From contig NZ_JQMV01000003.1 of NCBI RefSeq assembly GCF_000744885.1, positions 1,426,001-1,490,000 on the forward strand: a DNA stretch of 64,000 bases, in the 5' to 3' direction. This DNA is from Thermus amyloliquefaciens. GTDB lineage: Bacteria; Deinococcota; Deinococci; Deinococcales; Thermaceae. Shown in pieces: positions 32,585-40,912 of the stretch; the stretch's first letter is position 1; every line of letters starts with the position of its first letter. The notes under the pieces are model-generated. The model did not search any database. It saw only the letters and a program-made list of their open reading frames with translations, and had not been told where the DNA came from. A program made the position numbers and the translations under genes.

Positions 32585-33842
32585 GGTCGTGTAAGGAATT
32601 ATGTGTAGGGGTTTGTGTATAAAAGGGGGGTACCAGGATTAGGAAGGAGGTACCCCGTGGACCAGGATACCTTGCAGGTGATGCTAAGGGAAGCGGTGAG
32701 GCAGACGGTGACCGAGGTCTTGCAGATTCTCCTGGACGCCGACCGGGAAGCCTTCTTGCGCCAGCACGGGGGACGCAAGAACGGCTACTACCCCCGCAAG
32801 CTGGAGACCGCCTTTGGCCAGGTGAAGCTGGCCATCCCCCGGGATCGGGAAGGGAAATACTATCCCAGCCTCCTTCAACCCTATGCCCGCCGTCAGGTGG
32901 ACGTGGGGGAGGTGGCCATTGCCCTTTACGCCGCTGGGGTGAGTCAACGCAAAGCGGCGGAGGTGATGAGCCTCTTGCTGGGCCACCGGTACACCCACGA
33001 AACCATCAGCGCCATCACCGACCAGGTGCTGGAAGCGGCCGAGGCTTTCCAGAAGCGGCCTTTGCCGGAGGAGATGGCCTTTGTTTACCTGGATGGCTTT
33101 TTCTTGAAGGTGCTCAGGGAGGGACTTGGGGTGGAGAGGGCGGCCGTATACGTGGCCCTGGGGGTGACCCCCAAAGGGGAGAGGCAGGTTCTGGGCTTCT
33201 GGCTCCTTCCCACGGAGAACGCCCATGCCTGGGGGGAGGTGCTGAAGGAGCTTTGGGAAAGGGGGCTAAGGCGGGTGTTGCTGTTGGTCACCGATGGTCT
33301 ACCTGGGATAGAGGAGGCCATCAGGAGGGTTTATCCCATGGCGGGGTGGCAGCGGTGCGTGGTGCACATGGTGCGCTCTAGCCTGGGGCAGGTGCGTTCC
33401 CGGGACAGGGCTCTTTTGGCCCAAGACCTGAAGGGGGTGTACATGGCGGGGAGCCGACAGGAAGCCCTGGGTGCTTTGGAGAGGCTGAGGGAGGCCTGGG
33501 GTGCCAGGTACCCTTCCCTGGTGGCCTCCTGGTGGGAGAACTCGGGGGCTCTGCTCCGTTTCCACGATTACCCCCAGGTGCTCTGGCCCTATCTGCGGAG
33601 CACCAACCTGATGGAGAGGTTCATCCGGGAGGTGAGGCGTGGGACGAAGGTGCGGGATCATAAGTTCCCCCGACCCGAGTCTGTGTTTAAGCTCCTTTAC
33701 TTGGAGGCGGAGCGTCAGGAGGGGAGGTGGTCTGAGCGGCGATTGAAGGGCTTTGCTGAGGTGCGGGAAGTGCTGGAGAAGATGCTTCTGGAGAGGTATG
33801 CCCCCCGTACACAGACGCTTACACATAAATCTTGACACGACC
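32585..33842 (+). mobile_element. IS256-family insertion sequence, complete
   Basis: A 1258-bp element. The ends are imperfect inverted repeats of about 40 bp: the left end runs GGTCGTGTAAGGA, then TTATGTGTAG; the reverse complement of the right end runs GGTCGTGTCAAGA, then TTATGTGTAA; both reach a GGGGGG block. It is flanked by an 8-bp direct repeat, AAGAGCAA. The transposase frame is open throughout. Intact ends, duplication and gene indicate recent insertion. Confidence 0.93.
32657..33835 (+). CDS. IS256-family transposase
   Basis: A 392-residue DDE transposase. Catalytic residues are visible: Asp in AFVYLDGFFLKV (near 150), Asp in LLVTDGLPGIEEA (near 217) and Glu in STNLMERFIREVRRGTK (near 325), with the family motif QRCVVHMVRSSL between the second Asp and the Glu. 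The N-terminal part contains the conserved NGYYPRKLETAFGQVKLAIPRDREG. The GTG start at 32657 has AAGGAGG eight bases upstream; the upstream GTG at 32615 lies in the terminal repeat and lacks one. Length is normal for the family. Confidence 0.95.
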   Translation: MDQDTLQVMLREAVRQTVTEVLQILLDADREAFLRQHGGRKNGYYPRKLETAFGQVKLAIPRDREGKYYPSLLQPYARRQVDVGEVAIALYAAGVSQRKAAEVMSLLLGHRYTHETISAITDQVLEAAEAFQKRPLPEEMAFVYLDGFFLKVLREGLGVERAAVYVALGVTPKGERQVLGFWLLPTENAHAWGEVLKELWERGLRRVLLLVTDGLPGIEEAIRRVYPMAGWQRCVVHMVRSSLGQVRSRDRALLAQDLKGVYMAGSRQEALGALERLREAWGARYPSLVASWWENSGALLRFHDYPQVLWPYLRSTNLMERFIREVRRGTKVRDHKFPRPESVFKLLYLEAERQEGRWSERRLKGFAEVREVLEKMLLERYAPRTQTLTHKS

Positions 33843-33850
33843 AAGAGCAA
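33843..33850. repeat. Right target-site duplication of the IS
   Basis: AAGAGCAA directly after the right inverted repeat; identical to 32577-32584. Confidence 0.85.
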
Positions 33851-33893
33851 GCAATAAGCCGATACACCCAGCTACTGTCTTCATTGCAAACAA

Positions 33894-33924
33894 AGTATAG
33901 CAAATCCTTTGTGAAGTGTGTCAA
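33894..33924 (-). promoter_or_regulatory. Promoter of the interrupted exported-protein gene
   Basis: On the minus strand TTGACA (33924-33919) and TATACT (33899-33894) are 19 bases apart, and TATACT is preceded by TGC, an extended -10. The start codon ATG 33884 is nine bases downstream. After the insertion this promoter would drive only a truncated signal peptide and antisense RNA into the IS. Confidence 0.6.
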
Positions 33925-33926
33925 GT

Positions 33927-33932
33927 TAAAAT
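33927..33932 (+). promoter_or_regulatory. -10 box of a leaderless transcript (uvrC)
   Basis: TAAAAT ends eight bases before the GTG at 33941. No ribosome site. It overlaps the divergent promoter region of the interrupted gene. Confidence 0.5.
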
Positions 33933-33940
33933 GAAAAGAC

Positions 33941-35731
33941 GTGATACCTACTGACCTTCCCCCCCTCCCGGAAACCCCCGGGGTCTACCTCTGGAAACGG
34001 GGGGAGGAGGTCCTCTACGTGGGCAAGGCCAAGAACCTCCGCGCCCGGGTGCGGAGCTACTTCCACGCCGAGGGCAAGGCGGCCCGCATCGCCGAGGAGG
34101 CCACCGCCTTGGAGTTCATCGCCACCCGGGACGAGGTGGAGGCCCTCCTGCTGGAGGCCAACCTCATCAAGGTCCACCGCCCCCCCTACAACGTCCTGCT
34201 GAAGGACGACAAGCACTACCCCTTCCTGAAACTCACCCGGGAGGCCTTCCCCACCCTCCTGGTGGTGCGGAGGGTGGAGGAGGACGGGGCCAAGTACTAT
34301 GGGCCCTTCCCCGAGGCGGGCGCCCTCAGGCGCATCAAGACCCTGATCGACCGCCTCTTCCCCTTGCGCAAGAACTCGGGCTACCCCATGAAAAGGCGGC
34401 GCTACCCCTGCCTGAACCACAGCATGGGCCGCTGCCTGGCCCCTTGCGTGGGCCTGGCGGACCCTAAGGCCTATGGGGAGGTGGTGCGCCAGGTGGAGGC
34501 GGTGCTGGAGGGGAAGGTGGACGGGCTCCTAAAGGAGCTGGAAGCCAAGATGCGCGAGGCGGCCAAGAGGCTGGAGTTTGAGCGGGCGGCGGAGATCCGC
34601 GACCAGATGGAAGCCCTAAAGGCCTTCTTCGCCACCGCCCAGCAGGCCTTTGACCCGGAGCTGGGGGACCTGGACTTCCTGAGCCTGGCCCAGGCGGGCC
34701 CCCTGGCCGTGGTCCAGCTCTACCAGGTGCGCTCCGGGCGTATCCTGGGGCGCATCAGCCGGGTGGTGGAAAAGGAGGAGGCGAGCCCTGAGGAAATCCT
34801 CTGGGCCTTCCTGCGGGACCACTACCTGGAGGCCTCCCCCCTACCCCCCCTGGTCCTGCTTCCCTTCCCCCTGGAGGACCTGGAAAGCCTAGCCGCCCTC
34901 CTCCGCCGCCGCGCCGGGCGGAGGGTGGAGCTAAGGGTACCCCAAAAGGGGGAGAAGGTAAGGCTTTTGGAACTGGCGGAAAGGAACGCCCGCCTGGCCC
35001 TGGAAACCGAGCTCAAGCAAAGGGAAAGGCGGGGGGACCACCCCGCCCTCAAGGCCCTCCAGGAGATCCTGGGGCTATCCCAGAGGCCCTACCGCCTCGA
35101 GGGCTACGACATAAGCCACCTCCAGGGCCAGGCCCGGGTCTTTTCCCTGGCGGTCTTTGAGGGGGGAAGGCCCAAGCGGGCCGAGTACCGCAGGATGCGC
35201 CTAAAGGCGGGGAACGACGACTACGCCGCCATGGAGGAGGGGGTCTTTCGCCGCTTTACGGGAAGCCTCAAGGACCTGCCCCTCCCCGACCTCCTCCTCA
35301 TCGACGGGGGGCTGGGCCAGGTGCGGGCGGCCGCCCGGGCCCTGGAAAGGGCGGGCCTGCGCATCCCCCTGGTGGGCCTGGCGAAGAAGGAGGAGGTCCT
35401 CATCACCCCGGAGGGGCGGGAGATCCGCCTCGCCCTCACCCACCCCGCCCTAAGGCTCCTCATCCACCTGCGGGACGAGGCCCACCAAAACGGCCTCCGC
35501 TACCACCAAAAGCAGCGGAGCCAGGAGCTTTTCCGGGTGCTTGCGGGCATCCCCGGCATTGGGGAAGCCCGCAAGCGCCTCCTCCTGGAGCGCTACGGGG
35601 GGCTTAGGGCCCTAAAGGAAGCCTCCCTGGAGGAGCTGGCCCGCCTGCCCGGGATGAACCGCAAGGCGGCGGAGGCCTTAAAGGCCGCCCTGGAAAACCC
35701 CCCTACGGAAACCTCACCGCCATCGGCCTGA
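33941..35731 (+). CDS. uvrC: Excinuclease ABC subunit C
   Basis: The dual-incision nuclease of nucleotide excision repair, 596 residues. The GIY-YIG domain starts at TPGVYLWKRGEEVLYVGKAK near residue 12. A cysteine cluster in YPCLNHSMGRCLAPCVG follows. A UVR (UvrB-binding) motif, FERAAEIRDQMEAL, lies near 210, an RNase H-like domain with LLIDGGLGQV near 450, and two helix-hairpin-helix motifs at the end (LAGIPGIGEARKRLLLERYGGL, LARLPGMNRKAAEAL). The first codons (VIPTDL) may be altered, because the AT-rich islet reaches to about base 33950. The 3' end overlaps the RCC1 gene by 29 bases. Confidence 0.96.
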   Translation: MIPTDLPPLPETPGVYLWKRGEEVLYVGKAKNLRARVRSYFHAEGKAARIAEEATALEFIATRDEVEALLLEANLIKVHRPPYNVLLKDDKHYPFLKLTREAFPTLLVVRRVEEDGAKYYGPFPEAGALRRIKTLIDRLFPLRKNSGYPMKRRRYPCLNHSMGRCLAPCVGLADPKAYGEVVRQVEAVLEGKVDGLLKELEAKMREAAKRLEFERAAEIRDQMEALKAFFATAQQAFDPELGDLDFLSLAQAGPLAVVQLYQVRSGRILGRISRVVEKEEASPEEILWAFLRDHYLEASPLPPLVLLPFPLEDLESLAALLRRRAGRRVELRVPQKGEKVRLLELAERNARLALETELKQRERRGDHPALKALQEILGLSQRPYRLEGYDISHLQGQARVFSLAVFEGGRPKRAEYRRMRLKAGNDDYAAMEEGVFRRFTGSLKDLPLPDLLLIDGGLGQVRAAARALERAGLRIPLVGLAKKEEVLITPEGREIRLALTHPALRLLIHLRDEAHQNGLRYHQKQRSQELFRVLAGIPGIGEARKRLLLERYGGLRALKEASLEELARLPGMNRKAAEALKAALENPPTETSPPSA

Positions 35732-36776
35732 GGCGGTTTTCCCGGGTCCCGTCCCCCAGTTGCCCGTACTCGTTCCTTCCCCAGGCATAAAGGAGGCCCT
35801 CCGCGGTCAGGGCCAGGCTGTGGGCGTCCCCGGCAGCGATGGCCACGACCCCTTTTAGGCCCTCCACCCGGCGGGCCTCCATGCGCCCTTCCTGGGTGCC
35901 GTCCCCCAGCTGGCCGGCCTCGTTGGCCCCCAAGGCCCAAACCTCCCCTTCCTTGGTCAGGCAAAGCAGGTGCTCCCGGCCCGCCGCCAAGGCCACCACG
36001 GGGGGCAAGCCCGCAAGCCGCCTTGGGGTAGCGGAATCCAGGCCGAAGACATACACCGAGCCGTCCTCCAAGAGGGCGGCGCTGAAGCTACCCCCGCCCA
36101 CGGCCTGGACCACCCGGGATAACCCCTCCACCGGCAAGGGCCGGGAACGGGACTCCACGGTGCCGTCCCCCAGCTGCCCCGAAAGGTTGGCCCCCCAGGC
36201 GTAAAGCCGTCCCTCGCGGGTCAGGGCCAAGGAGTGGAAATACCCCGCCGCCACCGCCATCACGGGGGGAAGCCCCTGGACCCGCACAGGGGCGCTCCGC
36301 CCCTCGAGGGTCCCATCCCCCAGCTGGCCCTCGCCATTGGCCCCCGAGGCGTACACCGCCCCGCCCTCCGCCAGGAAAAGGCTATGCCCATACCCTCCCG
36401 CCACGCCCACGATCCTGGGCAACCCCTCCACCCGCACCGGCCGGCCCTGGCTGGCCCGGGAACCCAGGCCCAGCTGGCCCTCCTCGTTGCGGCCAAAGGC
36501 CAGCACCCTCCCCTCGGGGTCCAGGGCCAGGGTGTGGGCCTCGCCCGCCGCCACGGCCACCACACCCTGGAGCAAAAGCACCGGACGGTTGCGGTTCAGG
36601 AAGCTCCCGTCGCCCAGTTGGCCATGGTAGTTCCAACCCCAGCCCCAAAGGGCCCCCAGTTTGACCACCCCTTGCCTAAGGAAAAGGCTGTGCCCAGAAC
36701 CCGCCGCCAGCATCCCTTGGGCAAGGGCCATGCCCAAAAGCCCTAAGGCCAACCCGCCCCACCTTGGCCATCCCAT
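35703..36776 (-). CDS. Exported RCC1-repeat beta-propeller protein
   Basis: A 357-residue protein with a signal peptide (MGWPRWGGLALGLLGMALAQ) and about seven RCC1-type repeats. The repeat pattern is G-G/A-x-x-H-S-L-x-L, then G-x-x-(Y/W)-A-W/S-G-x-N-x-x-G-Q-L-G-D-G-T (for example LYAWGRNEYGQLGDGT and VYASGANGEGQLGDGT). This predicts a seven-bladed propeller in the cell envelope. The ligand is unknown. TAACCT on the minus strand ends six bases before ATG 36776, so a leaderless start is likely. Confidence 0.85.
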   Translation of the reverse strand: MGWPRWGGLALGLLGMALAQGMLAAGSGHSLFLRQGVVKLGALWGWGWNYHGQLGDGSFLNRNRPVLLLQGVVAVAAGEAHTLALDPEGRVLAFGRNEEGQLGLGSRASQGRPVRVEGLPRIVGVAGGYGHSLFLAEGGAVYASGANGEGQLGDGTLEGRSAPVRVQGLPPVMAVAAGYFHSLALTREGRLYAWGANLSGQLGDGTVESRSRPLPVEGLSRVVQAVGGGSFSAALLEDGSVYVFGLDSATPRRLAGLPPVVALAAGREHLLCLTKEGEVWALGANEAGQLGDGTQEGRMEARRVEGLKGVVAIAAGDAHSLALTAEGLLYAWGRNEYGQLGDGTRENRLRPMAVRFP

Positions 36777-36838
36777 GGCCCCAGGTTAACCCCACGGGTT
36801 TAAACCCCGCCTAAAGCCTGGGGTAAGATAACCCCCTG

Positions 36839-38617
36839 ATGGTGCGCCGCGCCCTGGAAGAGGCCATTCACCACGCCCTAAAGGAGCTGGGCCTGGACCT
36901 TCGCCTGAAGGTGGCCCGGGCCCCCAAGGACAAGCCTGGGGACTACGGGGTACCCCTCTTCGCCCTGGCGAAGGAGCTCAAAAAGCCACCCCAGGCCATC
37001 GCCCTCGAGCTTAAGGACCGCCTGGACCTGCCCCCTTTCGTGGAGGAGGCCATCCCCGTGGGGGGGTATTTGAACTTCCGCATCCGCTCGGAGGACCTCC
37101 TAAAGGAGGCCCTGAGGCCCAAGAAGCCCTTCCCCAAGCGGGAAGGCCTGGTCCTCGTGGAGCACACCTCGGTGAACCCCAACAAGGAGCTCCACGTGGG
37201 CCATCTGCGGAACCTGGCCTTGGGGGACAGCCTGGCCCGCATCCTGGACTACGCCGGGCGGGAGGTCCTGGTGCTGAACTACATCGACGACACGGGCCGC
37301 CAGGCGGCGGAAACCCTCTTTGCCCTCAGGCACTACGGCCTCACCTGGGACGGAAAGGAAAAGTACGACCACTTCGCCGGGAGGGCCTACGTGCGCCTGC
37401 ACCAGGACCCGGACTACGAGAACCTCCAGGGGGAGATTGAGGAGGTGCTCCACGCCCTGGAGCGGGGGGAGCTGAGGGAGGAGGTAAACCGCATCCTCCT
37501 GGCCCAGATGGATACCATGAAGGCCCTGGGGGCCCACTACGACCTTTTGGTCTGGGAGACGGACATCGTGCGGGCTGGGCTTCTGGGCAAGGCCCTGGAG
37601 ATCCTAAAGCGAAGCCCCCACGTCTTCCGCCCCACGGAGGGCAAGTACGCCGGGGCCTTGGTCATGAACGCAAGCCCCTTCATCCCGGGCCTCGAGGATC
37701 CCTACTTCGTCCTGGTGCGCTCCGGCGGGGCCGCCACCTACTACGCCAAGGACATCGCCTTCCAGTTCTGGAAGATGGGCCTCCTGGAGGGCCTGTACTT
37801 CCGGCCCTACGAGAACCCCTACTACCCCGCCCTCAAGACCAGCGCCCCCACAGGGGAGTCCTATACCCCGAAGGCCCGGGAAACCATCAACGTCATCGAC
37901 GTCCGCCAAAGCCATCCCCAGGCCCTGGTGCGGGCGGCCCTGGCCCTAAGCGGAAGGCCGGACCTGGCCGAGGGCGCCTTCCACCTGGCCTACGAAACCG
38001 TGCTCCTGGAGGGCAAGCAAATGTCGGGAAGGAAGGGCCTGGCGGTGAGCGTGGACGAGGTCTTGGAGGAGGCCGAGCGCCGGGCTCTCGCCGTCATCGA
38101 GGAGAAGAACCCCGAGCACCCCGCCAAGGAGGAGGCGGCCAGGATGGTGGCCCTGGGGGCCATCCGCTTCGCCATGGTGAAGACCGAGCCCCGGAAGCAG
38201 ATCGATTTCCGCTACGCCGAGGCCCTCTCCTTTGAAGGGGACACGGGGCCTTATGTGCAGTACGCCCACGCCCGGGCCCACAGCATCCTGCGCAAGGCGG
38301 GGGAGTGGGGCGAGCCCGACCTCTCCCAGGCCACCCCCTACGAGCGGGAGCTGGCCCTGGCCCTTTTGGACTTTGAGGAGGCGGTCTTGGAAGCGGCGGA
38401 GGAGAGGACGCCCCACGTGCTGGCCCAGTACCTCCTGGACCTGGCCGGCAGCTGGAACGCCTACTACAACGCCAAGGAGGATGGGCGGCCCGCCACCCCA
38501 GTCCTCACGGCACCCCCGGGCCTAAAGGAGCTCCGCCTCGGCCTGGTGCAAAGCCTGCAACAAACCCTGAAGACGGGGCTTTCCCTCCTGGGCATCCCCG
38601 CCCCTGAGGTAATGTAA
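36839..38617 (+). CDS. argS: Arginyl-tRNA synthetase
   Basis: A class I synthetase of 592 residues. An N-terminal Add-1 domain binds the tRNA D-loop. The HIGH-type motif is VNPNKELHVGHLRN (near 115-128). YIDDTGRQAAETLFALRHYGL and FDV-like GKQMSGRKGLAV (KMSK equivalent) follow. The C-terminal DALR anticodon domain begins near 470. TAAGAT at 36824-36829 lies nine bases before ATG 36839 and serves as the -10 of an almost leaderless mRNA. Confidence 0.96.
   Translation: MVRRALEEAIHHALKELGLDLRLKVARAPKDKPGDYGVPLFALAKELKKPPQAIALELKDRLDLPPFVEEAIPVGGYLNFRIRSEDLLKEALRPKKPFPKREGLVLVEHTSVNPNKELHVGHLRNLALGDSLARILDYAGREVLVLNYIDDTGRQAAETLFALRHYGLTWDGKEKYDHFAGRAYVRLHQDPDYENLQGEIEEVLHALERGELREEVNRILLAQMDTMKALGAHYDLLVWETDIVRAGLLGKALEILKRSPHVFRPTEGKYAGALVMNASPFIPGLEDPYFVLVRSGGAATYYAKDIAFQFWKMGLLEGLYFRPYENPYYPALKTSAPTGESYTPKARETINVIDVRQSHPQALVRAALALSGRPDLAEGAFHLAYETVLLEGKQMSGRKGLAVSVDEVLEEAERRALAVIEEKNPEHPAKEEAARMVALGAIRFAMVKTEPRKQIDFRYAEALSFEGDTGPYVQYAHARAHSILRKAGEWGEPDLSQATPYERELALALLDFEEAVLEAAEERTPHVLAQYLLDLAGSWNAYYNAKEDGRPATPVLTAPPGLKELRLGLVQSLQQTLKTGLSLLGIPAPEVM
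38610..38615 (+). promoter_or_regulatory. -10 box of a leaderless transcript (HtrA gene)
   Basis: TAATGT ends six bases before ATG 38622 and overlaps the argS stop codon. Confidence 0.45.
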
Positions 38618-38621
38618 GGGC

Positions 38622-39671
38622 ATGCGCCTTGCCCTCGCCGCCCTCCTCCTTTTCCTTTTGGCCCTGGGCCAGCGCCTGGTCTCCCCCGAGGAGGTGGCCC
38701 GAAGCCAGGTGATCCAGAAGGCCCTGCCGGCGGTGGTCCGGGTCCAGGGCTCCCCCAGCGTCCCCGGGGAGAACCAGGTGGTGGGCACGGGGTTTTTCGT
38801 GAGCCCCTTCCGGGTGGTCACCAACTACCACGTGGTCCAGGGCCTTACCGACCTTACCGTGCGCCTCACGGACGGGCGCGCCTTCCCCGCGGAGCGCTTC
38901 GCCGTGGACCCAGGGATTGACATCGCCCTCCTTACGGTGCGCGGCCTCCAGGCCCCCCGGGTGCTGGCCTTCAGCAAAACCCCCAGCGCCAGCCTTCCCC
39001 TGGGCATGGGGGTGGTGCTGGTGGGGTTTCCCTTCGGACAAGGACCCCTGGCCTCCTACGGGATCCTCTCCGGCATAGGCCCCCTCGAGGTCCCCTCCCC
39101 CGACCCCAGCGTGGGGGCCGAGGTGGGGGAGTACCTCTTCACCGATGCCCCCCTCACCGTGGGCAACTCGGGAAGCCCCCTCTTGAGCCTGCAAGGGGAG
39201 GTGATCGGGGTGGTGGCGGACGTGGTGGGCGGCCCCTCGGGGGTAGGAGGGATCGGGGTGGCCATCCCGGCGGAGCTGGTGGCCCAAAGCGTCCAGGACC
39301 TGGAGCGCTTTGGCATCCCCCAACGGGGCTGGCTGGGGGCCAGCCTGGTCAGCCTGGACGAGCTCCCGCCGGTCCTCCTCCGGGCGGTGGGCCTCACCAC
39401 CACCCAGGGGGCCATGGTGGACCGGGTGGAGCCGGGAAGCCCCGCGGCCCGGGCCGGCCTGCGGAGCGCCCAGCGGGACGCCCAAGGGAGGCTTTTGGCC
39501 CTCGGGGACGTAATCCTGGCGGTAAACGGCAAGGGGGTCAAGGACAAGGCGGAGGTGGTGCGCCTCATCGCCCGCTACCGCCCCGGGGACCGGGTGCGGC
39601 TCACGCTTTGGCGGGACGGGCGGCGGCTGGAGGTCACCCTCACCATGGTGGCCAGGCCCGCCAGCCGTTAG
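38622..39671 (+). CDS. HtrA/DegP-family serine protease
   Basis: A 349-residue periplasmic S1C protease with one PDZ domain. A signal peptide (MRLALAALLLFLLALGQ) precedes the protease domain. The triad is His in VVTNYHVVQG (near 70), Asp in DPGIDIALLTV (near 101) and Ser in TVGNSGSPLLS (near 183). The usual GNSGGP is GNSGSP here. The PDZ domain follows at about 240-345 (RGWLGASLVSL, VEPGSPAARAGLRSA). It degrades or refolds damaged envelope proteins. Confidence 0.92.
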   Translation: MRLALAALLLFLLALGQRLVSPEEVARSQVIQKALPAVVRVQGSPSVPGENQVVGTGFFVSPFRVVTNYHVVQGLTDLTVRLTDGRAFPAERFAVDPGIDIALLTVRGLQAPRVLAFSKTPSASLPLGMGVVLVGFPFGQGPLASYGILSGIGPLEVPSPDPSVGAEVGEYLFTDAPLTVGNSGSPLLSLQGEVIGVVADVVGGPSGVGGIGVAIPAELVAQSVQDLERFGIPQRGWLGASLVSLDELPPVLLRAVGLTTTQGAMVDRVEPGSPAARAGLRSAQRDAQGRLLALGDVILAVNGKGVKDKAEVVRLIARYRPGDRVRLTLWRDGRRLEVTLTMVARPASR

Positions 39672-39691
39672 GTTGGCTTGCGGAGGTAAGG

Positions 39692-40300
39692 GTGTACATC
39701 GCCATAGAAGGCCCCATCGGCGCAGGCAAGACCACCCTGGCCCGGCTTCTGGCCCATAGGCTTGGGGCCGAGCCCCTTTTGGAGGTGGTGGAGGAAAACC
39801 CATTCCTGCCCCTTTTCTACCAGGACCGGCAGCGCTACGCCTTCAAAACCCAGGTCTTCTTCCTCCTATCCCGTTACCGGCAGCTTTCCCGCCTTCGGGA
39901 AAGGCCCCTCTTCGGCGGGGTGGTGGCGGACTACCTTTTTGACCAGGACGCCATCTTCGCCAGCCTGAATCTGGAAGGCCCGGAATGGGACCTGTATCTG
40001 GACCTCTACCGGGAGCTTTCCCTAAAGCTCCCCCCGCCCGACCTCACCGTCTACCTGCGGGCCCCGGTGCCCGTGCTGTTGGAACGGATAAGGAAACGGG
40101 GCAGGCCCTTTGAGGAGGGGATGGACCCTGGCTATTTGGAAGCCCTGTCCGAGGCCTACGAGCGCCACTTCGCCCGCTACCCCCATCCCCTTTTGGTCCT
40201 GGAGGCGGACCAGCTGGACTATAGCCGGCCCGGCCCCGACCAGGAGCGGGTGGTGGCCCTGGTGAAAACCCGCCTCCTCCAAGGGGAAACCCAGCCTTAA
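39692..40300 (+). CDS. Deoxynucleoside kinase (first of a tandem pair)
   Basis: A 202-residue kinase of the deoxyadenosine/deoxyguanosine/deoxycytidine kinase family, which phosphorylates salvaged deoxynucleosides. The P-loop EGPIGAGKTTLARLL is at residues 6-20, the ERS-like segment is replaced by VADYLFDQD (near 88), and the LID arginines lie in ERIRKRGRPFEEGM. GTG 39692 is preceded by CGGAGGTAAG and gives the family N-terminus; the open frame starts further up inside the protease gene. It is 3 bp from a paralogue of identical length. Confidence 0.88.
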   Translation: MYIAIEGPIGAGKTTLARLLAHRLGAEPLLEVVEENPFLPLFYQDRQRYAFKTQVFFLLSRYRQLSRLRERPLFGGVVADYLFDQDAIFASLNLEGPEWDLYLDLYRELSLKLPPPDLTVYLRAPVPVLLERIRKRGRPFEEGMDPGYLEALSEAYERHFARYPHPLLVLEADQLDYSRPGPDQERVVALVKTRLLQGETQP

Positions 40301-40303
40301 GCC

Positions 40304-40912
40304 ATGTACCTGGCCATCGCCGGCAACATCGGTAGCGGCAAAAGTTCCCTCACCGCCTTGCTCTCAGAGGCCTTCGGGCTGAAGCCGGTGTACGAGGCGG
40401 TGAGCGAGAACCCCTACCTGGAGGACTTCTATCGGGATATGGGGGCCTACGCCTTCCACTCCCAGGTCTTCTTCCTGGCGCGTAGGGTGCGCCAGCACCT
40501 GTTGGAGGTGAACGGGAGCCAGGCCGTGGTCCAGGACCGCACCGTCTACGAGGACGCCCTGGTCTTCGCCCAGAACCTCTACCGGCAGGGGCATCTTAAG
40601 GAACGGGACTGGCGGACCTACCTGGAGCTATTCCATAGCGTATCCCCAGCCCTCCGCAAGCCCGACCTTTTCATCTACCTCCGGGCGAGCCTTCCCACCC
40701 TCAGGGAGCGGATCCGGAAGCGGGGAAGGCCCTTTGAGCAAAACCTCCCCGACCGCTACCTGCTCGGCCTCAACGCCCTCTACGAGGAGCTCATCGCCTC
40801 CTGGAACCTCTCCCCCGTCCTCGTGGTGGAGGCGGACCGGATAGACTTCGTGGAGAGGGAGGAGGACCGCCAAGCCCTTCTTGCGGCCCTGCGTCCCTGG
40901 ATCGGGCCATGA
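40304..40912 (+). CDS. Deoxynucleoside kinase (second of a tandem pair)
   Basis: A 202-residue paralogue of the preceding kinase. The P-loop is AGNIGSGKSSLTALL at 6-20, VVQDRTVYEDALVFAQ carries the substrate-binding Asp-Arg (near 73), and the LID is RERIRKRGRPFEQN. Sequence differences at the DR(S/T) motif between the two suggest different base preference or an obligate heterodimer, as known for the Lactobacillus dAK/dGK pair. Its stop overlaps the murE start (ATGA). Confidence 0.9.
   Translation: MYLAIAGNIGSGKSSLTALLSEAFGLKPVYEAVSENPYLEDFYRDMGAYAFHSQVFFLARRVRQHLLEVNGSQAVVQDRTVYEDALVFAQNLYRQGHLKERDWRTYLELFHSVSPALRKPDLFIYLRASLPTLRERIRKRGRPFEQNLPDRYLLGLNALYEELIASWNLSPVLVVEADRIDFVEREEDRQALLAALRPWIGP

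Larger units (their letters stand above)
32190..33884 (-). pseudogene. Small exported protein gene interrupted by an IS256-family element
   Basis: Removing the element and one copy of the 8-bp duplication joins 33884-33851 to 32584-32190 in frame, giving 142 codons. The protein starts MKTVAGCIGLLLALWVFLF and continues SSATAQ, a textbook signal peptide. A lysine-rich mature part of about 117 residues follows (NIHAIAEALDLLVKN, KCKKFEGYTLPRATPSF, VYGVWTVLLDQDFGTLVLC). The insertion lies in the hydrophobic core of the signal peptide. The DNA is far more AT-rich than its surroundings, suggesting transfer. No family is recognised. Confidence 0.7.
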
